A program made the translations under genes and the position numbers. A DNA stretch of 64,000 nt from Cryptomeria japonica (Eukaryota > Streptophyta > Pinopsida > Cupressales > Cupressaceae), in NCBI RefSeq assembly GCF_030272615.1, contig NC_081413.1, positions 610,547,709 to 610,611,708 on the forward strand. Direction: 5' to 3'. This document shows, piece by piece, positions 35,868 to 48,612 of the stretch. Every line of letters starts with the position of its first letter. The first letter of the stretch is position 1. Under the pieces are notes generated by a model. That model had not been told where the DNA came from. It did no database searches and was given only the letters and a program-made list of their open reading frames with translations.

Positions 35868-36925
35868 TGTTGGTATTTTGGTTATGTTGATATGGTTTTG
35901 TCATTGATGTCAATACCTATTAACACTTATCAACTCTGGCACTTTGAAGAATCAACAATGTTCACCAACAAGCGACTTATGCACAATCACCGGTATCTGG
36001 TACACTAGAAGGATATAATGTTCACTGGCACTTGGAATGGCATGGAAAACACCTAGTTATGTCGAAGACATTGCTTGTACACTTTGTCTTGGAGATTTGT
36101 TCATTGGTATATTTGTGTTTGCCTATTTTCTATTACCGGCAAATAGGTCCAGGTTATGCACCGACAGGTTTATCTTTTCCAGATCAGAATGACACGCTTT
36201 GGAGATGATTTATTATTGTTGTAAATGCATCAAGACGATATATTGAATCGATTATTGCATCGGTTATTGATTTACTTGTAAAATGTTTTATTGTAATATC
36301 TTTTAGAGCCGACCTACTAAAATTGGTCTTAGGTTATGATATAAATGTAAGATCTTATTTGTAAGATCAAGTGTGGAATGTGAAGGAACAAATAATTTGG
36401 TATATGCGAGAATAAGAAGAGCTTTACACATAGACATCATTTGAAGGTTGAAGGAGGGTTTTTGTGAAGACAATCAGAACTACACCGGTACTGAATCCAG
36501 CATAGAAAGATGCTATTTTCAGCAGTACATCTTTATTGGATTTAACCATCCAATTGTAGTCAATGTGACTCTTATTTTGTGATTGAGCAGTGAGCTCTAG
36601 GCGCTTGGCCTTTCTACATGTGACCCCATTTGTATACACATACTATCTGCAGTAGTATCATCTGATTGTGGGTAAGGTTTCCCACCATGGTTTTTCCCCT
36701 TACAGGGTTTCCACATACAAATATTGGTGTTATGTGTTGTGGATGTTATTGTCTTTCTGTTTCATGCATTAATCTTTGTCGGTATTGCAATTAACTGATA
36801 AACTGTCTATCGACATAAAGTTTGGTTCATCGGTATTAAGCATTTAGGTTGGTTAAGTTTTTTTTGGTTTGAATTTATTAGACAATTGATTAACCCCCCC
36901 TCTCAGTTGTCTCTGAGACCTAACA
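35868..36925 (+). mobile_element. solo LTR H
   Basis: A 1058-base LTR starting TGTTGGTATTTTGG and ending GACCTAACA, flanked by perfect AATTA duplications (35863-35867, 36926-36930). The RT/RNase H frame of F stops and resumes at these points. Hairpin AGACAATTGA/TCAGTTGTCT (36880-36889, 36903-36912) with one G-U pair and a C-rich loop. No internal sequence remains, so LTR-LTR recombination removed it. Confidence 0.9.
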
Positions 36926-36930
36926 AATTA

Positions 36931-37578
36931 CACTATGTTATTCACAGTTGACCAGATATTACCCATGCAGTTGGTATTGTTGCTAGATTTCAGAAGAATC
37001 CAAAGGAAGCACATATCATGACAACCAAGAGAATTTTTAGATATCTAAAAGGTACTGTTGATTATGGGTTATGGTATCCATATGGTAGAAATTTTGATTT
37101 GAAGGAATACATGGATGCTGATTGGGTAGGAAATATTGATGACTAGAAAAGTACTACCAGTGGAGCATTCTTTCTAGGAGGAAGGCTAGTTTCATGGATT
37201 AGTAAAAAAGAGAGTTGTACTTCACAATATACTGTTGAAGCTAAGTATGTAGCAGCTTATATGAATTGAACACAAGCTATTTGGATGAGACACATTTTGG
37301 AAGGTTTTAAGATGAAAATCTTAGAACCAACAAAGATTTTGTGTGATAATACAAGTGCAATAAAAATTTCTAAAAATTTTGTTTTGCACACAAGGACTAA
37401 GCACATTGAATTGAAGTATCACTTCTTGAGGGAAAAAGTTCAAAGTAAAGATGTTATCTTGGAGCATGTTTCTACCAAGGAGCAACTTGCAAATATCTTT
37501 ACCAAACCTTTACCTAAGACCATTTTTGTGTATCTTAGAAGTCAATTGGGGGTTGTCCCTCTTCATGAAGTTAGTTGA
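36931..37578 (+). pseudogene. F RNase H
   Basis: Continues the RT end ('TRPDI'-like region mutated) and carries copia RNase H motifs: 'MDADWVGN', 'WISKKE', 'VEAKYVAA', 'DNTSAIKISKN' and 'HTRTKHIELKYHFLRE'. Stops at about 37144 and 37267. Ends 'IFTKPLPK' and a tail, stop at 37576. Confidence 0.8.
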
Positions 37579-37929
37579 GCATGATGCTGATTGCATCAGT
37601 CCCTGAATTACTTGTAGAATTTTATATGGATTGATGAAGAAGTGGATGTATTCCACAGGGGGGGCATCAAGTTGCAATATGTTGTTGATGCATAGTGAGA
37701 GCAAAATTACATGTTTTTACTTTCACTTTGGCATTGTTGTCAAAGGGGGAGAATAAGTATGTGATTGAGGAGATGAATTATGTGTATGGTTAGGTGAACC
37801 AACGGCAGGCTGAGGACGGATAGAGAAAGGTGAATACTTGGTAATATAAACCAAGATTCCTATTCACCAATCTCAACAGCAATCAGAGATGTTCATATTT
37901 GTATTGCCATCAATTCCAAAGGGGGAGAT
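37579..37929 (+). promoter_or_regulatory. F 3' leader with two polypurine tracts
   Basis: Two CAAAGGGGGAGA-type tracts: 37741-37752 and 37917-37928. The second abuts the 3' LTR. The arm TTGCCATCAAT (37904-37914) pairs 10 of 11 with ATTGATGTCAA in the LTR (37989-37999). Confidence 0.65.
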
Positions 37930-39366
37930 TGTTGGCATTTTTAGTTTGTTGGCATTTTGCATATAGATTGCATTAATGATATGTTTCCATTGATGTCAAT
38001 TGAACCAGTAATGGTATGCATGTTATTGTTGATATTGTTGCTTTTCATATTGTCTAGTAATCGATAGGAAGAGCTTTGTGGAAGATATTATAAACTGGTA
38101 TGTTAAGTTTGTGAGTTGAACCGGTAAACTGGTGTAAAGGGTTAAACCTTTCTATGCTATGTAATCGGCAAACCCTATTAGTTGTTAAACCCTAACCGAT
38201 CAAGTTTGTTGGTTTATTATTTGATGAGCAGTAATGATGGAGACATGTGTGATCATTGTATGAGGATAAGTTCAGATTGTTTTGGCACATTTTTTTGTTT
38301 TCTAGGGAAGGAGGAAAGTGGATTGCATCTAATGCATAACGCGTGATGAGTTACAAAGTCTAATGAAGCAGTGATCATGGAGTGGTTAGAATTTTCTTAA
38401 AGAATGTGAAGAGATTGTTATGATTTCTAATGGTCAAGATTGTACCGACTTGTTTGTAATCTTGATGATGAGAATTAGGTTTTTGTTGTGTTACTGACCT
38501 AATCAATTTGTATTTAAGGTCGATGAAGTTGTTTGTAAAAGTTGTTGGCAAGATTGGTAGAAACCTGTTGAGTGTGTCATGCCTAACCGGTGAATGGATC
38601 TGCACTTGAGTAAAGGCATATTGAAGCTTAAAGGGATCTGATCAAGCAAATGTAGTGCTATTCAGATAGATCAAGAAAACCTGTTGTTTTCTAACAATTA
38701 CAGTAGAAGTGAAATCCCTTAACCGGGTAAGATCTAACAAGATTGGTTACTTATTAAATCCTCTAACAAGGTGGTCCATTAGCTTGGATTCTTAAATCCT
38801 CCAGTGAGGTTACTCCTAACAGGGTATTGTGTTTTTCATCAAGGCATATTTGTAAATCCCTTAACCGGGTGATTCCTAACCGAAATTAGTTCTTAACAAA
38901 ACTTATTGTAAAGATTTAACAGGCTTGGCTCTTAACAGGGCAAACTTCAGAAGAGTTCAGATAGATATCCTTGTGAGTCTCATCTCACTATGGTTTTTAC
39001 CTATTTGGATTTTCCATGTATAAACATTTGTGTCAAGTGGTGAATGTTTTTGTGGTTATGATCTTATTTGTTGGTTTGATTAACTTTTGATAAGGCATGA
39101 TAACTACAAGCATTGAGAGATGAATATGTTGAGATATGATTAAGTATTGTTGATGTTTACAAGATTGGAGTTGTTTACTGTTAAGTTGTCATAACAGTCA
39201 AACTGGTTGATGTCAAGTATTCTTATGAATTTTGATCTTGATTGTGATATGTTTACTTTGTATAATTGAATTTGAGTTTGGGAGCTTTGTATTAGTTTTT
39301 GAGTATATTGATTCTTGCCCCCCTCTCAATATTCTACCGAATACTTATTCTTTCATCATACCATCA
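37930..39366 (+). mobile_element. 3' LTR of element F
   Basis: A 1437-base LTR starting TGTTGGCATTTTTAG and ending CCATCA. It keeps about 505 bases (38748-39252) deleted from the 5' copy, a segment rich in 'CCTTAACCGGGT' and 'CCTAACAGGGT'-type words. Confidence 0.85.
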
Positions 39367-39900
39367 CATATGTCAATACCTTATCATTTAGGTACGGTTC
39401 AAACCCTTAGCAATCATTCATTGGAGATGCTAGGGTGTAAGGAAAACATAGAACAAGGGAAAAAAAATCAATAGCCCTATAGTCGCTATGACAAGACAAC
39501 ATAGGGATGGAAATCTCCCATATTTGACAAAGATATATATGCATATACTTAAATCTATATATAAATACATATATATGCATATATATAGAGATATATAAAT
39601 ATGTATATATATATATGCATATATATATAGATATATAAATATGTATATATATATATATATGCATATAGTTATATATGTATATACATACATGGACATAAAT
39701 ATAACTAGGCATATATATAGTTACACAAATATATATATATATATATATATACAACATATGTCAGAAATCATCATAAAGGCACTACTCGACTGCTTGAGCA
39801 ATCATACATTGGAGAGGCTAGGGAGTAAGGCTAGTCGACAGTCATGAAAAAGTAATTAGCACTCCTATAGTCGTTACATCAGGGCAATATGGGGATGGAA
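39367..39900. repeat. duplicated segment around AT microsatellite
   Basis: Two related segments (about 39394-39522 and 39795-39903) share 'AGCAATCAT', 'CATTGGAGA', 'GCTAGGG', 'CCTATAGTCG' and 'GGGATGGAAAT'. Between them is an (AT)n-rich stretch with GCATATA units (39530-39750). It is the right flank of F's insertion site. Confidence 0.6.
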
Positions 39901-40075
39901 ATATGTTAGAGTTATCAGAAGATAATCATAATATTTACTAGGAGGTGAATGGGAGACCATCATGAGAAAAGCCTGGCATAACTAGGGTTGCAACTCGATT
40001 TACCAATAATACCCGTTATCAAAATTAGTATATCTAAGTAGAGGCACCCACCATTTATCTATGTAAAAGATGGAC

Positions 40076-40705
40076 TCTAGTATTTGTCTTTTCCCTAAGA
40101 AGCATGAAATGTCCTTTCTCAGAGAGATCTCTAGCAAACGTTGGTTTGTTATTCTGATATTAGAAGATGATGTGGTCATACATGCAACCAAAAGGATTCT
40201 GGGCAATGAGATTATATACTCAGAATATAGGAAATGAGTCAATAGCAACATCCTAGTAGGGTTTGCAGTAATATTGCTCACAATGGGAGAAGATAAAGCA
40301 GTCACAGTCTCACTATGAAGGCTAATATTTAAAAAACCATATCTAGTTAACCTAGAAATGGCTATTAAATGTGTGGATGACAAGCTATATATAACTTATC
40401 TAGAAGATTACACCAAAGCTACGGAAGCCATAGACAAGGAAGAGGCTCTCAATATAGAGTTTAAGAGGCCTATTCTCAATAGTAAAGATCAGAAACTATG
40501 CCGCCAAAGGAAAACAGAGATAACAAGGAGCATTGCATTCCTCAAACAATGGCTTGGTGTGGTAGAAGAGCCAAAAGGTGAATGGTGGGTAAGTTATACG
40601 GTAGAGGCGGGTTGGGCCCCATTCCAAGCTGATAATCCTAGTGATATGGAGGCTAAAGAAACACAAGCCTCTAGAATGGAAGTCGTAGATGATAAGGAGG
40701 AATAA
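40076..40705 (+). pseudogene. unidentified decayed ORF
   Basis: One frame runs from about 40076 to 40705 with only two stops (about 40238 and 40318). The last open part (ATG 40358) encodes 115 residues, Lys/Glu-rich with a 'GEWWVSYTVEAGWAPF' patch near its C-terminus. It resembles none of the gag, RT or integrase domains here. A possible splice donor (GGTAAGTT, about 40588) and a pyrimidine-tract acceptor (TTTTGCAG, about 41324-41331) lie downstream. It could be a relic of a host gene or of a non-LTR retroelement ORF. I cannot name it. Confidence 0.35.
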
Positions 40706-41499
40706 TAAGTTTTCATAACATGGTTTTGTTTGCAGTTACTAATATAACTAATCTAATACATAGGGATGTAGGATCTATAATTAGTACAAGGCATATATCA
40801 AACTATTTATGTAAGCACTCTAATATAAGGATGGCTTAGAAATGTATGAATCTGTTATAGCATAGATAGCGAAGGGTAAGATACTTACTTGATGATATTT
40901 TCAAAACATATAGATATACTAAATTAGTGAAGTTTAGAATCTGGATGTTTCTTTGAATAAGGCATATACTAAAATGCAGTAACAGGAAATACTCTAGTAA
41001 CTCTTGCATATTGGTTTAATTCAACATCTACATTTAGACGTCTATAAGACTAGAATATCATGGTAAGATCATGAATTACAGGATAGATGGGTTGCATTAT
41101 TATCAGTCTCTTGTTGACTAGTGTTTATACCTCTATTGTTATTGTAGCCTGGGTAATCTTTCATAGTATAGCCAGCAATTTTTTATGCTAACTTAATATG
41201 AAAGAAGCTTGGGCTATAATAACAACAATGGAAAGTATGCAGAGATAATACTATTTCTTCTTCTTTTTTTTGTACTAACACTTAAATGAAGTGGTTTGCA
41301 GTAGGATTGTCTTGAGAATTTGTTTTGCAGGAAAAGCAAAAGGCAAAAAATATGGGAAAAGCGGCAACAGTGAACAACGAAGTCTGGTAGAAGCAAGTTA
41401 ACTCGTTGGAAATTGTAGAGACTAGCTATGAAGGGCTCTTTGAACAACCAGAATGAAGAATTTCTTAAAGATTATATGTAAATTAATAAATGATATTAG
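40706..41499 (+). other. no gene recognised
   Basis: AT-rich with short ORFs only. It may be an intron or the 3' region of the relic at 40076-40705. Confidence 0.3.
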
Positions 41500-41645
41500 A
41501 TACTGACTAGACCTATGGTCCTGGGCAAGGCCGAAGGTTTTCTCCTCTCTGCTCTTTCCTACTAGTGCCCGCACTAAGCGGAGATTGTAATTTTATTTAT
41601 TAATAAAATATGGCTTAGACCTTTTACCGAGCAAAAAAACTAAAA
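41500..41645 (+). mobile_element. possible LINE 3' end
   Basis: A GC-richer stretch ending 'TTTATTAATAAAAT' and, after about 30 bases, a short A-run (41632-41638). This resembles the 3' tail of plant L1-type LINEs. No RT domain or target duplication was seen. Confidence 0.3.
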
Positions 41646-42843
41646 ATTAATTAGATAAACAATAAATAATCAATAAAGAAAAGAAATAAATAAATGTTCG
41701 AATAGACATAAATACTCATCTAGTAATTAAACAATAAATAAATAATATATAACCAATAAATAGATAAGCCAAAAATAAATAAACTAATAATTAAATGTAT
41801 AGATACAAATGCTCTAGCCAATATAATTTAAACTCAATACTATAAATATCCTCCACATACATATAAAATAATCAAATAAATAATAAATAAATAAATGGGT
41901 GTATTGATAAGCATAAATACTCAACTAATATAATTCCACCAAATAATTATTAAGTAATTATAAACTCTGAGTAAATAAATATGTATAAATATATTGTATT
42001 CGTACTAGCCATTATTTAATAATTTATGCCAGTAGGCTATATGTAGTAATTGATTAATTAATTTCCACAATTTCAAATAACCAATAAAATATAAATCCAT
42101 AAAATAAACATTAATGAATAATAATTCTCCAATAATAATAATAATAATCACACATTAATATTAAATATCAATGTCATCTATTGATTTAATTTAATATTTA
42201 TAAACTATATAAACCGATTAATTATTAATTAATAAATATCACAAACTCACAAGGCAACCCGACATAAGGTTAAACAACATACCACATTACGTAGACCAAT
42301 GACTCAAGCCAAGACACTAATTGACAAGAGTATCTTCTTCTTAAGCCTAGAGTATGAGAGGGAAACAAATGCCATCTCTGAAAACTTTCCATTGGGATAA
42401 AGACACGCTCAGACCTATGAGACCAGGTGGAGTCGATGTCTAGTACTTGCAATCCTTCATTCACCACTAAACGCAATACAACATATATAAAACACATATA
42501 CATCATAAATGATCAGGCAAGTGATTGAAAATCACAACGTCATATCGTGCTCACATTGAGTGGTATGACATCATCTCTAATCACGAAGACTCTAGAAGAC
42601 AATCACAAACATCGTAGCATCAACTCAATCATCATAATCATAGCGCAGGGTTAGCGTAATCATAATGTCATCAAAATCCCATAAGCAATATGATCCATCA
42701 TGAATAATAATTAAATATATATCCATCATCATATCCAATACAATCATGAAATAGGGTTAGTACATAACATGATACCATCAAATCATCATAAAGTAGACTA
42801 AGCTAGATCAATATATTCCTTTGATGTACAAAAAGACAATATG
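41646..42843. other. AT-rich flank, no gene
   Basis: Contains AATA/TAAA-rich low-complexity DNA at 41640-42250. A segment at about 42400-42600 resembles 46130-46320 ('GCTCAGACCTATGA', 'GTGGAG.CGAT'), so it is probably internal or flanking DNA of another copy of the K family. Confidence 0.4.
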
Positions 42844-45800
42844 TGTAATGCCCCGCCAAGGAACCCTAAAGGATTCAACTAAAACTCTTGAAAAGAGTGC
42901 AAATAATTTTTTTTTAAAACATTAATGAATTTAAAGATGCATTAAATTAAACATCGCAATAACATTTGCATAAGCGGAAGACTTAACTTAAACACCTAAA
43001 GGGTTTCCAACGAAGATTACTAGATTAATCCAATGAACATTAAGGTTTGTTAATCCAATTAACAATGAGATTGATTATACTTACTCATGAAAGAATGATT
43101 ACCACAAGAACATAGCAATAAAATTCCATAAGTGATTAAACTAGCATGATTGAATTTATTCAACTAACATAAGCTACATTACATCACTAAGCTACATCCA
43201 TCGTAATCTATATTACTACATTTAATTAATAACTTCTTACATACAATTAAGATTAATATCACCTAAATTACATTATACATTCTAACCATAATGTCATTCA
43301 TGCATCCAAAATTAAAAGGAACCAAATGAACACATACACCATACCACACAAATTGATAATGGAGTTCACCCCTAATGGGCTATGTCTTCGGGTCTGCTTC
43401 AAGTGCAAGACCATTCTATAAAATAAAAGGTGAAAAATACATAAGGTTTACATCAATCACATCCTGCCATCAAGGCGTACACAAACCAATGATACATATG
43501 ACCACATAGGGTCTAAGATATACATGAATGATCTGAGAAGAAGAAAGAGGATCCATCTGAAACATGGTATGGAGTAAATAAAAGTGAACAACTGGAGCAC
43601 CAACGAAACTAATTCCTTGCAATCCATCATAAGCATCCCATGGTCTAACATGAATATCAGGTACTCACAAAAAGCATAAACGATCACACCCGCTAGCAAT
43701 CTAAAGGTATACACACACACATGGTTGAACTCACAACATCAGAGAGACTCATAGGAAGTAACACTCGTGGAGCATGACTCCACATCAAAATCGGGTGAAA
43801 TCAACAAGACTACACACTAGTGACCATAAGGGAAGAGTGTCATCACATAGCTTGGTATGGTTATCTTGACAGGCCTCCATAGATCTCGGCCCCCATCTTG
43901 GGTTATCTTGGTAACCTCTCCTGAACCCCCAGCCCCATCCAAGTCTCATGTGGACCCAAACAATCCTTTCGTGAGGACAAGGTTGTTGGTTTTCCATTCG
44001 AGGCCTTCTTGTTGCATTCTGAGTTTGTACTAGCACTCAACCATGAGTTAGGCACATTATCTTACTTAATGTTTCATCTATCAATCCCCCTAATATATTA
44101 TTAAGTTATCACTTATTTAGACAAACGTTCGATGGGTTATCCTGCTTACCACTTTGGGGGCGGCCCCCACTCGAAATCCACTCTCCCATATGACACTTAA
44201 CTAAAAATCAGACGAACTCCCAAAACCAAGGTATACACATGAAATAGTACACGGAGTTCAAAATAATAGAAAACCACTTGGCCAAACAAGCCCTCACACG
44301 AGGTTAAACAATTGACAAATCCTTGACAAGAAACAATAACAGACATGAAGGCAACCACATGACAAAATCTGATACGTTCGACAAGGGACTTGCAGTTTCA
44401 AGATAAAGGCAAATACAGTAAGTAAACTCACATCTTCGCTGATCTAAATTGATAAAAAAAAATTCATCTCATTTAAAATACAAGTCGACCAAGGTTTTCT
44501 AAATCATCTATATTTCATTTACACCATAAAATAAATATCAACACCTCAAAATAAATTTAAAACCAATATCTCATTTTTATATATATTAAAATATTAATAT
44601 TGATATTTATTTTTCCAAAATATAATAATCATTTCTTTTTTTTAAAATTAAATATCTAATTTAATTTTTTTCCAAACCCAATATATTTTTCTCCATGTAT
44701 TAAAAAACAAAACTATATATATATATTAATAATTAATAATTTAAAAAATTTAAAAAAAAAAATTAAAAACTTTATATACTCTTTTTTTTTTTTAAAGGCC
44801 CACCCACATGGCCACCCACGTGGGCCTCCTTTTTTCAAAGGGAAGGCTTGTGGGGGACGATGTCATGGTCTCCCCACAGCCTTTGGCTATGTGGAGCAAA
44901 TTGGCATGCCAAACAACCCCCCAAATAAATTTTTTGTTTATATATTTTTCCTCTCTGTATACACAGACTCGGAAATTTTCTGGGAAAATTTTTGAGAAAT
45001 AATTTTCTCAGAATATTTTTAATTAATTTTTTTTAAAACAATAAACCCCCAAACAAGTAAACTCAGAAATTTTTCAGAGATAATAATAGAGACCATAACA
45101 GCTAGCCATGGAGATTATCTAACAACCCAATAACCCCAATTTTGGGAAGAAATTAACAAGGAATAACAACAAAATATAAAATATGAAATTTGCCAAGTAA
45201 AATATAGGAACAACTAAACCAATATTAATTTAATTTTTGTTTTGAAATCAATTCTTCTCATACAAATCCAAAATTGATTGGAAAATAAAAATGAAGCAAT
45301 AAGGGATTCAAATTTCAATTAAATTCAAACCCTTCCTCTTCCAACAAGAATCTTTAATTAACTTGCAACACAAAAATTTCATAAACAACACAGAGATTTT
45401 CAAATCAAATGATTTAAAAAAAAAAATGCAGAGGTATTAAATAAAAATCCAACCTCAATATGCAATCTTGGAAGAAAACTAAGAAGAGTTGATTCCCACA
45501 GTTGAGCAAATTCCTCCACTAGGGTGAAAACCAATTTTTGAATCCCCAAAAAGCTTTTCCCATTCTCGTAAAGAACAAGGTAGAAAATAGAAAAAATTTA
45601 ACCTAAAACTATTTTAGGTTGAAATTTTTCTCAACAAATCAAATTCATTCCTCATAATGTAAATTTTTAAAAAATCTTTTCTCTTCAAATTTTATTTTTC
45701 CTTTTCAAATTAAAACTCAAATTTCTATTCAAAAAGTCAATGAGAAAGTTTTGTTTTTTTCAATTTCTATTAAACTTTTTCCAAAATACATACAAGTGAT

Positions 45801-46105
45801 TTAATTCGCAATTTTGAAAATAACCATTAATCAAACTTGTTAGTAATATGAATTAAACAATTTGATTTATTGATTAATCACACAAAGGGGTCCTATTTAA
45901 TTTAATCCATTTTATCTACGAATGTGTAATAAACACATTTAACTAATTAAACACTTTAAGATTTAATAGTTAATTTCACAAACGCATAACACGCAACTCA
46001 AGAAAACCAAATAAACACATGACCTGCATACCGGACATAGGTAACTAATGGACCACTAACAATACTCACTATTGAGCATGACTAGGGTAATTGTAGGGCC
46101 TTACA
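42844..46105 (-). mobile_element. long LTR K (gypsy-like)
   Basis: A 3.26-kb sequence with ends TGTAATGCCCCGCC (left) and GGGCCTTACA (right), that is TGTAAGGCCC...GGCATTACA on the minus strand, as in many plant gypsy LTRs. A purine-rich GAGGAGATAG lies just right of 46105 on the minus strand, so this is probably a 3' LTR. It shares words with J LTRs ('AGAGTGTCATCACAT'). No matching second LTR was found in the window and no target duplication is visible; very AT-rich at 44560-44790. Confidence 0.5.
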
Positions 46106-47381
46106 ACTATCTCCTCTGATCAATAAGGCATGCTCAGACCTATGAAGCCAAGTGGAGACGATACCTTGTACCTACATGGTACTTGTACCTACAATTTCCT
46201 ACATCAACGAACCTCACATGCATATATATACAAACATAGTAGACACACCGGTGAAGGAGAATCGTGGCATTCCATGTCTCAGCGAAGTGAGTGAAGGAAA
46301 ATCATCTCCTCGTACCCCATACACTTACAAACACAAAACACGTATATAACACATCGCACGTATAAAGTAAATGTGTCAGTCCATGTTAGTAATCCAATAA
46401 AAATAACATTTAACCTTCATTAAGGGAAATAATGCATAGACAACATACACTGAAACTTAAATCAAAGTATATCACAACATCGCATAAAGTTTAAGTAAAA
46501 TATCACAATATTATGTATCCACTAATATCCACTGAAAAGTCAACTAAGGTCAAACTAGATTTAAAAGAGTCTGGTCAGGGAAGGGGTACTACAAGATGAA
46601 TCAGGGAGGGGCACTACACTATGACCATTCATTGCATGCCAAAATATGAGGAGAAGAAGGAAAATGAAACTACCAATTAACTAATATATGGTTATGTATG
46701 CACATCAAACACATTTTTCATTTACACGTTGTATTTATAAAAAAGTCAATTAGATATGTCAAATGCAAGTACATTATTGTACTGTTCATACAACTCATTA
46801 TTTGAGTCAGTCATATGAAACACATAATGGAATCTTTAATGAAAACACATCCAATTCCCTCCTATACCACTATAACATGATCCTTTTACACATCCAAGAT
46901 CTCTTCTAACATTCAAGTACACACTAACCTCTCCAAGGCTCACATAAGAGTTTCAGGAAATCACAACATTCGCTTGATTAAGAAGACATACCCAGCCATA
47001 AGTACACAAGATACAAATACAATAATTTCTAGAGAGGAGGAAGGAAGAAATACATTCAATTCACTATGAATATGCACTCAACATTTTCTATACAAGTTCT
47101 CATAATTACGGCACTAAGTCCAATTACATATATAGCACAAGTGCAAAATCATACTTTCAGACTTAAGGCAATGCATTATCCAACCTAATAAGCTAGTATA
47201 GAGAGTACAATATCAGTTAGGGAGGTACATACAATTATCTCTAAAAATAAGAGTAATTGTAGACCTAAACATCTTACAAGAAAACAACGCACATATAATT
47301 ACATAACAAGCAGTAACATCAATAAGGAAGAGCAAGAATTGAATGCACATGTTACACTCATTTAGGGTTTTCAGAAAGAGT
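46106..47381 (-). other. internal or flanking DNA of K, no gene
   Basis: No credible ORF. It contains the segment related to 42400-42600 and is interrupted at 47382 by solo LTR I. Confidence 0.4.
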
Positions 47382-48578
47382 TGTTAGGCCCAATATAGAA
47401 AGCTAATGTACTAAGAGGGGAGGGGTGAATCAGTACTCCAAAACTTTTCCTTTTCAATAACCTTACTGTTATGCATAAATAGAATAGTGCAGTAACATAA
47501 AATAAAACTTTAATCAACAAATAACAATCAAACATGATTCACTCCATAACACATATATTTTGGTCACGCAGAAACTCTTGGTTAGAGAGAAAAACTGCGG
47601 TGGGGATGGCACCCACAACTTCACTACTGCAATAATAAAGAATGCTCAGTTAGAGCTACATTTAGCTATTTCTGATAGCTTACCCTGTTAGGAGTATTAA
47701 GATCAGTTAGATCTACCTTACTAAAGGATTTTTACAACACTATATAAGTGTAGCACCTGGTTAAAGGATTTACAGTTTATAGACTTGGTTAGAGTCTTTT
47801 ACCCTATTAAAGGTTTCTCTTACAACTTCAAAATATTACAATATAATCATTACAAATATCTACAACTTTACATCTGAAATGTTAAAACAGATTCTATGTG
47901 CTCTGAATAAGATTACCTAGCTTGTAGCATACCTCGGTAACCCATAATGAAACTCGGTAAACCCTTCTGTTTACTCTGTTCTTCGACTGTTCATTGATAA
48001 CCTTCTCGATGACCTATATGTGTCTCTGTAATAGTCTTCCTTCATGTATACACAATGCTATCTCATTGCATCTCATAGCATATTATGTGTCTTGTTCTTC
48101 TAACCCTAGAATCATGTTGTATATATAGATCTCTTACAACGGTGATCTAATTCATTGCTTCGATCTTACAAAAAGATTCTTCAAATGAATAACTAAACAA
48201 AATATCTCATAGGTTAGATTGGCCTTGTAATCATACACAATCTCATAGTGCAATTTCCAATACAAAAAATGGTTAGATGTGCCTCGATCTTGTAACACGT
48301 TTTCATGTGCATGTCCAGGTTCAATGTATCTGGTAAAACATTTCACTCGGTGAATATCAACTCGGTGAGTTAACTTTACCACTCGGTAGCCATGAAACTT
48401 TACTCGGTAAACAGCTTGGTGAATACTGTGTTATGTGACTGCTTTCTTCAGTAACCGACTAGACTGTTTATACCGACTTCTATGTGTGTATCGACTGCAT
48501 GATTCGTTAATACTTAACCGACTAGAATATAGTATGACTTTGGATATGAAACTAATGGCAATTTGATAAGTAGTAACA
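47382..48578 (-). mobile_element. solo LTR I
   Basis: A 1197-base copia-type LTR, minus orientation, ends TGTTACTAC and GGCCTAACA. Perfect AGAGT duplications flank it (47377-47381, 48579-48583). Hairpin GTACTAA/TCAGTAC (47408-47414, 47430-47436) with one wobble pair and a C-rich loop on the element strand. Internal DNA is absent. Confidence 0.88.
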
Positions 48579-48612
48579 AGAGTAAGAAAAATATACAGAG
48601 CACACGACGTCT

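Larger units (their letters stand above)
22870..39366 (+). mobile_element. Ty1/copia element F, with nested G and H
   Basis: Flanked by a perfect 5-bp target duplication CATAT (22865-22869 and 39367-39371). The 5' LTR (22870-32345) is split by gypsy element G; its RT is split by solo LTR H. Without the insertions F is about 6.9 kb. The order gag, protease, integrase, RT, RNase H is that of Ty1/copia. It resembles Tork/SIRE-type plant elements, but the lineage cannot be fixed by eye. Stops throughout make it dead. Confidence 0.88.

Noticed and set aside
36424-36639. 71-residue minus frame inside solo LTR H
   Set aside because: Located within an LTR, with no related frame elsewhere.
39407-39847. 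Three overlapping Tyr/Ile-rich frames on both strands
   Set aside because: Translations of the AT microsatellite at 39530-39750; codon use is fully explained by the repeat.
40588-41331. A spliced host gene using GGTAAGTT and TTTTGCAG
   Set aside because: Upstream stops and no recognised protein; kept only as a possibility in the findings.
42844-46105. K as a solo LTR with target duplication
   Set aside because: Flanks ATATG (left) and ACTAT (right) do not match, and a purine tract abuts the right end, so a 3' LTR of a longer element fits better.
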